64,000 nt of DNA, from NCBI RefSeq assembly GCF_030813915.1, contig NZ_JAUSUJ010000006.1:62001-126000 (forward strand), written 5' to 3'. The notes under the pieces are model-generated. The model was not told where the DNA came from and did no database searches. It saw only the letters and a program-made list of their open reading frames with translations. Of this stretch, positions 60,407 to 64,000 are shown in pieces (position 1 is the stretch's first letter; every line of letters starts with the position of its first letter). Source of the DNA: Rhodoplanes tepidamans (lineage in GTDB: Bacteria > Pseudomonadota > Alphaproteobacteria > Rhizobiales > Xanthobacteraceae). Both the position numbers and the translations under genes were made by a program.

Positions 60407-62359
60407 TCAGGCGGCGCCGCGCTGGGAGGCCTGGCGGTTGTTGACCAGATCGTCGACCACGGTCGGGTCGGCGAGCGTCGAGGTGTCGCCGAGATTGCCG
60501 AACTCGTTCTCGGCGATCTTGCGCAGGATGCGGCGCATGATCTTGCCGGAGCGGGTCTTGGGCAGGCTCGGGGCGAACTGGATCACGTCGGGCGAGGCGA
60601 TCGGGCCGATCTCCTTGCGCACCCAGGCGACCAGCTCGGCGCGCAGCTCCTCGCTCGGCTGCTGGCCCGTCATCAGCGTGACGTAGGCGTAGATGCCCTG
60701 CCCCTTGATGTCGTGCGGATAGCCGACCACGGCGGCCTCCGAGACCTTGGGATGGGCGACCAGCGCCGACTCCACCTCGGCGGTGCCGAGCCGGTGACCG
60801 GCGACGTTGATCACGTCGTCGACGCGGCCGGTGATCCAGTAGTAGCCGTCCTCGTCACGGCGGCAGCCGTCGCCGGTGAAGTAGCGGCCCACATAGGTCG
60901 AGAAATAGGTCTGCACGAAGCGCTCGTGGTCGCCGAACACGGTGCGCATCTGGCCCGGCCACGAGTCGGCGATGCACAGGCTGCCCTCGCACGGGCCCTC
61001 GAGCGGGTTGCCGGCCGGATCGACGATCTGCGGCACGACGCCGAAGAACGGCCGCGTCGCCGAGCCGGGCTTGAGCTTCGTCGCGCCGGGCAGCGGCGTG
61101 ATCAGGATGCCGCCCGTCTCGGTCTGCCACCACGTATCGACGATCGGGCAGCGGTCGTCGCCGACGACGCGGTGATACCACTCCCACGCCTCCGGATTGA
61201 TCGGCTCGCCGACCGAGCCCAGGAGCCGCAGGCTCTTGCGCGAGGTCTTCTTTACCGGCTCGTCGCCGGCCTGCATCAGCGCCCGGATGGCGGTCGGCGC
61301 CGTGTAGAAGATGTCGACCTTGTGCTTGTCGATCACCTCCCAGAAGCGCGAGTTCGACGGGTAGTTCGGCACGCCCTCGAACATCAGCGTGGTGGCGCCG
61401 TTGGCGAGCGGGCCGTAGACGATGTAGCTGTGGCCCGTCACCCAGCCGACGTCGGCCGTGCACCAGTAGATGTCGCCGTCGTGATAGTCGAAGACGTACT
61501 GGTGGGTGATCGCGGTGTAGACCAGATAGCCGCCGGTCGTGTGCAGCACGCCCTTCGGCCGGCCGGTCGAGCCCGAGGTGTACAGGATGAACAGCGGATC
61601 CTCCGCCCCCATCTCCTCGCACGGGCAGTCGGCCGAGACGGTCTTGGCGATCTCGTCGTAATAGACGTCGCGGCCTGCCTGCATGGGCACGGCCGCGTTG
61701 GTGCGGCGGACCACCAGGATGGTGTCGACGCCGCCGGCGCGCGTCGCCGCCGCGTCGGCATTGGCCTTCAGCGGCACCTTGCGGCCGCCACGCACGCCCT
61801 CGTCCGCCGTGATCACCACCGAGGACTTCGCATCCTCGATGCGCCCGGCGAGCGAATCCGGCGAGAAGCCGCCGAACACGACCGAGTGGACGGCCCCGAT
61901 GCGGGCGCAGGCCAGCATCGCCACCGCGGCCTCGGGGATCATCGGCAGGTAGATGGTGACGCGGTCGCCCTTCTTGACGCCGCGCGCCTTAAGCACGTTG
62001 GCGAAGCGCGACACCTCGGCGTGCAGCTCCCTGTAGGTGATCTTGCGATCGTCCTTGGGATCGTCACCCTCCCAGATGATCGCGACCTGATCGCCGCGGG
62101 TGGCGAGATGACGGTCGATGCAGTTGTGGGCGACGTTGGTGGTGCCGTCCTCGAACCACTTGATCGAGACGTTGTGCGGGTCGTAGGAGGTGTTCTTCAC
62201 CTTGGTGAAGGGCTTGAACCAGTCGATCCGCTTCCCGTGCTCGGCCCAGAAGCCGTTCGGGTCGGAGATCGACCGCTGGTACATCTCCTGATACGCGGCG
62301 TCGTCGAGATAGGCACGCTTCGACCAGTCGCCCGGAACCTCGTACACTTTTCCCGTCAT
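60407..62359 (-). CDS. acs: Acetyl-CoA synthetase
   Basis: 650-aa AMP-forming ligase making acetyl-CoA from acetate, ATP and CoA. Motifs: [20 protein letters not shown] (P-loop), [50 protein letters not shown] and the [15 protein letters not shown] acetylation-site lysine, a known target of reversible acetylation. ATG at 62359 with GGAGGGAG upstream; a longer frame has no support. An AT-richer stretch at about 62430-62445 may hold the promoter. Confidence 0.97.
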   Translation of the reverse strand: MTGKVYEVPGDWSKRAYLDDAAYQEMYQRSISDPNGFWAEHGKRIDWFKPFTKVKNTSYDPHNVSIKWFEDGTTNVAHNCIDRHLATRGDQVAIIWEGDDPKDDRKITYRELHAEVSRFANVLKARGVKKGDRVTIYLPMIPEAAVAMLACARIGAVHSVVFGGFSPDSLAGRIEDAKSSVVITADEGVRGGRKVPLKANADAAATRAGGVDTILVVRRTNAAVPMQAGRDVYYDEIAKTVSADCPCEEMGAEDPLFILYTSGSTGRPKGVLHTTGGYLVYTAITHQYVFDYHDGDIYWCTADVGWVTGHSYIVYGPLANGATTLMFEGVPNYPSNSRFWEVIDKHKVDIFYTAPTAIRALMQAGDEPVKKTSRKSLRLLGSVGEPINPEAWEWYHRVVGDDRCPIVDTWWQTETGGILITPLPGATKLKPGSATRPFFGVVPQIVDPAGNPLEGPCEGSLCIADSWPGQMRTVFGDHERFVQTYFSTYVGRYFTGDGCRRDEDGYYWITGRVDDVINVAGHRLGTAEVESALVAHPKVSEAAVVGYPHDIKGQGIYAYVTLMTGQQPSEELRAELVAWVRKEIGPIASPDVIQFAPSLPKTRSGKIMRRILRKIAENEFGNLGDTSTLADPTVVDDLVNNRQASQRGAA

Positions 62360-62950
62360 CTGCTGCTCCCTCCGCGGCGCCGTTGATTGCGGGGCCTCGC
62401 CCCGACCGCGCCGTTCCGTTTCCTCGTTCCACAATCAATAGGCTGTGTGGGGCGGGCGCCACAAGACGGGCGCTCCTCACACTTTGGTCGACACGTCCGT
62501 CTCGCGGTCGGCGCAGGGCGGTGCCGCGGCATGGTGCAGCGGCGCCGGCACGCATCGGCGACGCGCCGGTGTCCGCCGGAGCGGGCCACGGGACGCAGCA
62601 TCCGGAGCCGTCTCGTCTATCTGGCAAGCCTCCCGCAATCGCGCCGGCTTGGCAACTGGCGGCGACGCCGCGCCGGGAGACCGGCGCCCGACGGCCCCGG
62701 AGAAAGAGGAACTGTCGTTACCTGGGAATTCCGTGCTGCGGCGCAGCGCGGCGACGCAGCCAGCCGTGATCACGTCCGTCTCACGCCCGCGTGAGACGGC
62801 GCGCTCGTGTGAGGCCTCTCACAGTGTCGACCGGTCCCGAGCGGTCACCTTGGCGCCGCGATGCGAACCGTGGGCTTCCGGGCGGACCCAACCGCCGGAG
62901 CAGCACCGGGCCCGCCGGCTCCGCCGGGGCGCCCATCGGGGAGAACGACG
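62360..62950. other. Divergent intergenic region between acs and the caspase-like gene
   Basis: These 591 bp hold no gene I can support, though several open frames cross it. It carries the divergent promoters of acs and the caspase-like protein. Notable structures are CGTGATCACG (62765-62774), the 24-bp inverted repeat at 62776-62799, and TGTGAG-GCCT-CTCACA (62808-62823). Confidence 0.5.
62776..62799. promoter_or_regulatory. Perfect 11-bp inverted repeat upstream of the caspase-like gene
   Basis: CCGTCTCACGC-CC-GCGTGAGACGG, perfect over both arms, followed 9 bp later by a weaker dyad TGTGAG-GCCT-CTCACA that shares the GTGAG core. It lies about 150 bp before the caspase gene. Two related dyads in a row fit a pair of operator sites; a terminator is less likely since no gene ends nearby. 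Confidence 0.5.
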
Positions 62951-64000
62951 ATGTCACGAGGTGCGGTCATGTCCTGTCGGTCGGTTCTGTTCGCGGGCGC
63001 CGTGGCGCTCCTGTCCTGCACGGCGCTCGGCGGCGCGCTCGCCGAGAGCCGCGTCGCGCTGGTGATCGGCAACGCGTCCTACAAGGCCGTCCCGGTGCTG
63101 GACAACCCGGCGAACGACTCGAAGGCGATGGCCGACCTGCTGCGCTCGGCCGACTTCGAGGTGATCACGGCGCGCGACCTCGGCCAGACCGAGATGCGCC
63201 GCGCCATCGGCGACTTCGCCCGCACAGTCCAGGCCAAGGGCTCCGACACGGTCGCGCTCGTCTACTACGCGGGCCACGGCCTCCAGGTGGACGGCGACAA
63301 CTATCTGGTCCCGGTCGACGCCCAGATCCGCCAGGAGACCGACGTGCCGCTGGAGACGGTGCGGCTCGCCGATCTCATGAACGCGCTCGCCGCCGTGCCG
63401 GTGAAGACCCGCATCGTGATGCTCGACGCCTGCCGCAACAATCCGTTCTCGGCGGTCGGCCGGAGCGGCGGCCGCGGGCTGGCCATCGTCGACGCGCCGA
63501 ACGGCACCATCGTCTCCTATGCGACGGCGCCAGGCTCCGAGGCCGAGGACGGCGATGGCCGCAACAGCCCCTACACGGCCGCCTTCCTGAGGGTGGCGAA
63601 GGAGCCCGGCCTGCCGATCGAGCAGGCGTTCAAGCGGGTGCGCTACGCCGTCCACCAGGAGACCGACGGGCGCCAGACGCCGTGGGAGAGCTCGTCGCTG
63701 ACCGGCGACTTCTCGTTCTTCAAGGGCCCGGCCGAGACCACCGGGGTGGCCGACGCCGCCACCGGCCCGACCGGCGGCGCCGGCGGCCCGACCGGCGGCG
63801 CCGGCGGCGGAACCGCCGCGGCCGGGACCCAGGTCGCCTCCCTCGGCGGCGCCCCGCTGACCCGCTCGGCCGACGGCTGGCGCTCCGAGCTGCAGCCGAA
63901 GTCGGCCCGCGAGGCCTACGAGATCGTCATCCGCGAGGACCGGCTCGAGGCCTACCAGGCCTATCTCGACCTGTTCCCGGCCGAGAGCTACGCGCCGCGG
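62951..64000 (+). CDS. Secreted caspase-like (peptidase C14) protein, 3' partial
   Basis: A signal peptide (about residues 1-31, cleaving after LAE or GALA) precedes a caspase/metacaspase p20-like domain: RVALVIGNASYKAVPVLDNP, catalytic His109 in VYYAGHGLQ, and Cys161 in MLDACRNNPF. Further family marks are GTIVSYATAPGSEAEDG and SPYTAAFL. After the domain comes a Gly/Pro linker with the GPTGGAG unit twice, then a C-terminal region (EAYEIVIREDRLEAYQAYLD) cut by the window end. Such orthocaspases are common in Hyphomicrobiales, and their substrates are unknown. GGGGAGA six bases before the ATG at 62951 supports the start. Confidence 0.9.
   Translation, partial: MSRGAVMSCRSVLFAGAVALLSCTALGGALAESRVALVIGNASYKAVPVLDNPANDSKAMADLLRSADFEVITARDLGQTEMRRAIGDFARTVQAKGSDTVALVYYAGHGLQVDGDNYLVPVDAQIRQETDVPLETVRLADLMNALAAVPVKTRIVMLDACRNNPFSAVGRSGGRGLAIVDAPNGTIVSYATAPGSEAEDGDGRNSPYTAAFLRVAKEPGLPIEQAFKRVRYAVHQETDGRQTPWESSSLTGDFSFFKGPAETTGVADAATGPTGGAGGPTGGAGGGTAAAGTQVASLGGAPLTRSADGWRSELQPKSAREAYEIVIREDRLEAYQAYLDLFPAESYAPR

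Noticed and set aside
1-64000. tRNA, rRNA, CRISPR, insertion sequences, prophage or attachment sites
   Set aside because: None were seen by eye. No clover-leaf with a T-loop GTTCGAATC, no spaced repeats, and no transposase or integrase genes were recognised.

Overview
The window is one strongly GC-rich, gene-dense stretch of chromosome. It looks like an alphaproteobacterium of the order Hyphomicrobiales (Rhizobiales), perhaps near the Nitrobacteraceae/Xanthobacteraceae. The evidence is orphan TctC (Bug) receptors, a CoxG-type protein, an SdhAF4/DUF1674 gene, the rsmB - heparinase II/III - purH order, lone gcvP behind a tandem glycine riboswitch, and palindromic intergenic elements. The genus is inference. 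I saw no tRNA, rRNA, CRISPR array, insertion sequence or prophage.

Layout. 1-8.4 kb: a partial YgjP-type metalloprotease, a Bcr/CflA drug exporter, penicillin-binding protein 1A, a small Gly/Tyr/Trp-rich secreted protein, a CoxG-like protein and two orphan TctC receptors. 8.9-13.7 kb: a tightly overlapping three-gene operon encoding a winged-helix-like protein, a large P-loop ATPase, and a PD-(D/E)XK nuclease fused to an FtsK-type DNA motor. I cannot match this cassette to a named system. It is the best candidate here for an undescribed DNA-processing or anti-phage module. 13.9-21.5 kb: a ClC channel, GlnD and an SsuABC-like importer. 21.5-28.4 kb: a YhiI-RbbA-YhhJ-like export system and a divergent DJ-1/PfpI and GlxA-type regulator pair. 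28.4-36.3 kb: a branched-chain amino-acid type ABC importer (receptor, two ATPases, two permeases) with an M24 metallohydrolase upstream and a divergent GntR/FCD regulator.

36.4-47 kb: a flavin reductase, a tandem glycine riboswitch controlling gcvP, a folded intergenic repeat element, then the translation cluster infC-rpmI-rplT-pheS-pheT on the minus strand. infC very probably starts at AUU. A DUF559 endonuclease-like gene sits between pheS and pheT and is flanked by near-identical inverted palindromes. 47-64 kb: a glycosyltransferase, a hydrolase, a phosphoesterase-like protein, purH, a heparinase-like protein, rsmB, htpX, an SdhAF4 gene, a thermonuclease, an OmpW-type porin, an L,D-transpeptidase, acs, and a secreted caspase-like protein cut by the window end.

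Most regions are housekeeping plus nutrient uptake. The importers carry their own regulators or enzymes: M24 and GntR with the Liv system, GlxA with the DJ-1 protein. Several starts were moved inside longer open frames because the Shine-Dalgarno site, signal peptide or family N-terminus supports the internal codon. Very high GC makes long antisense open frames common; they are left out.
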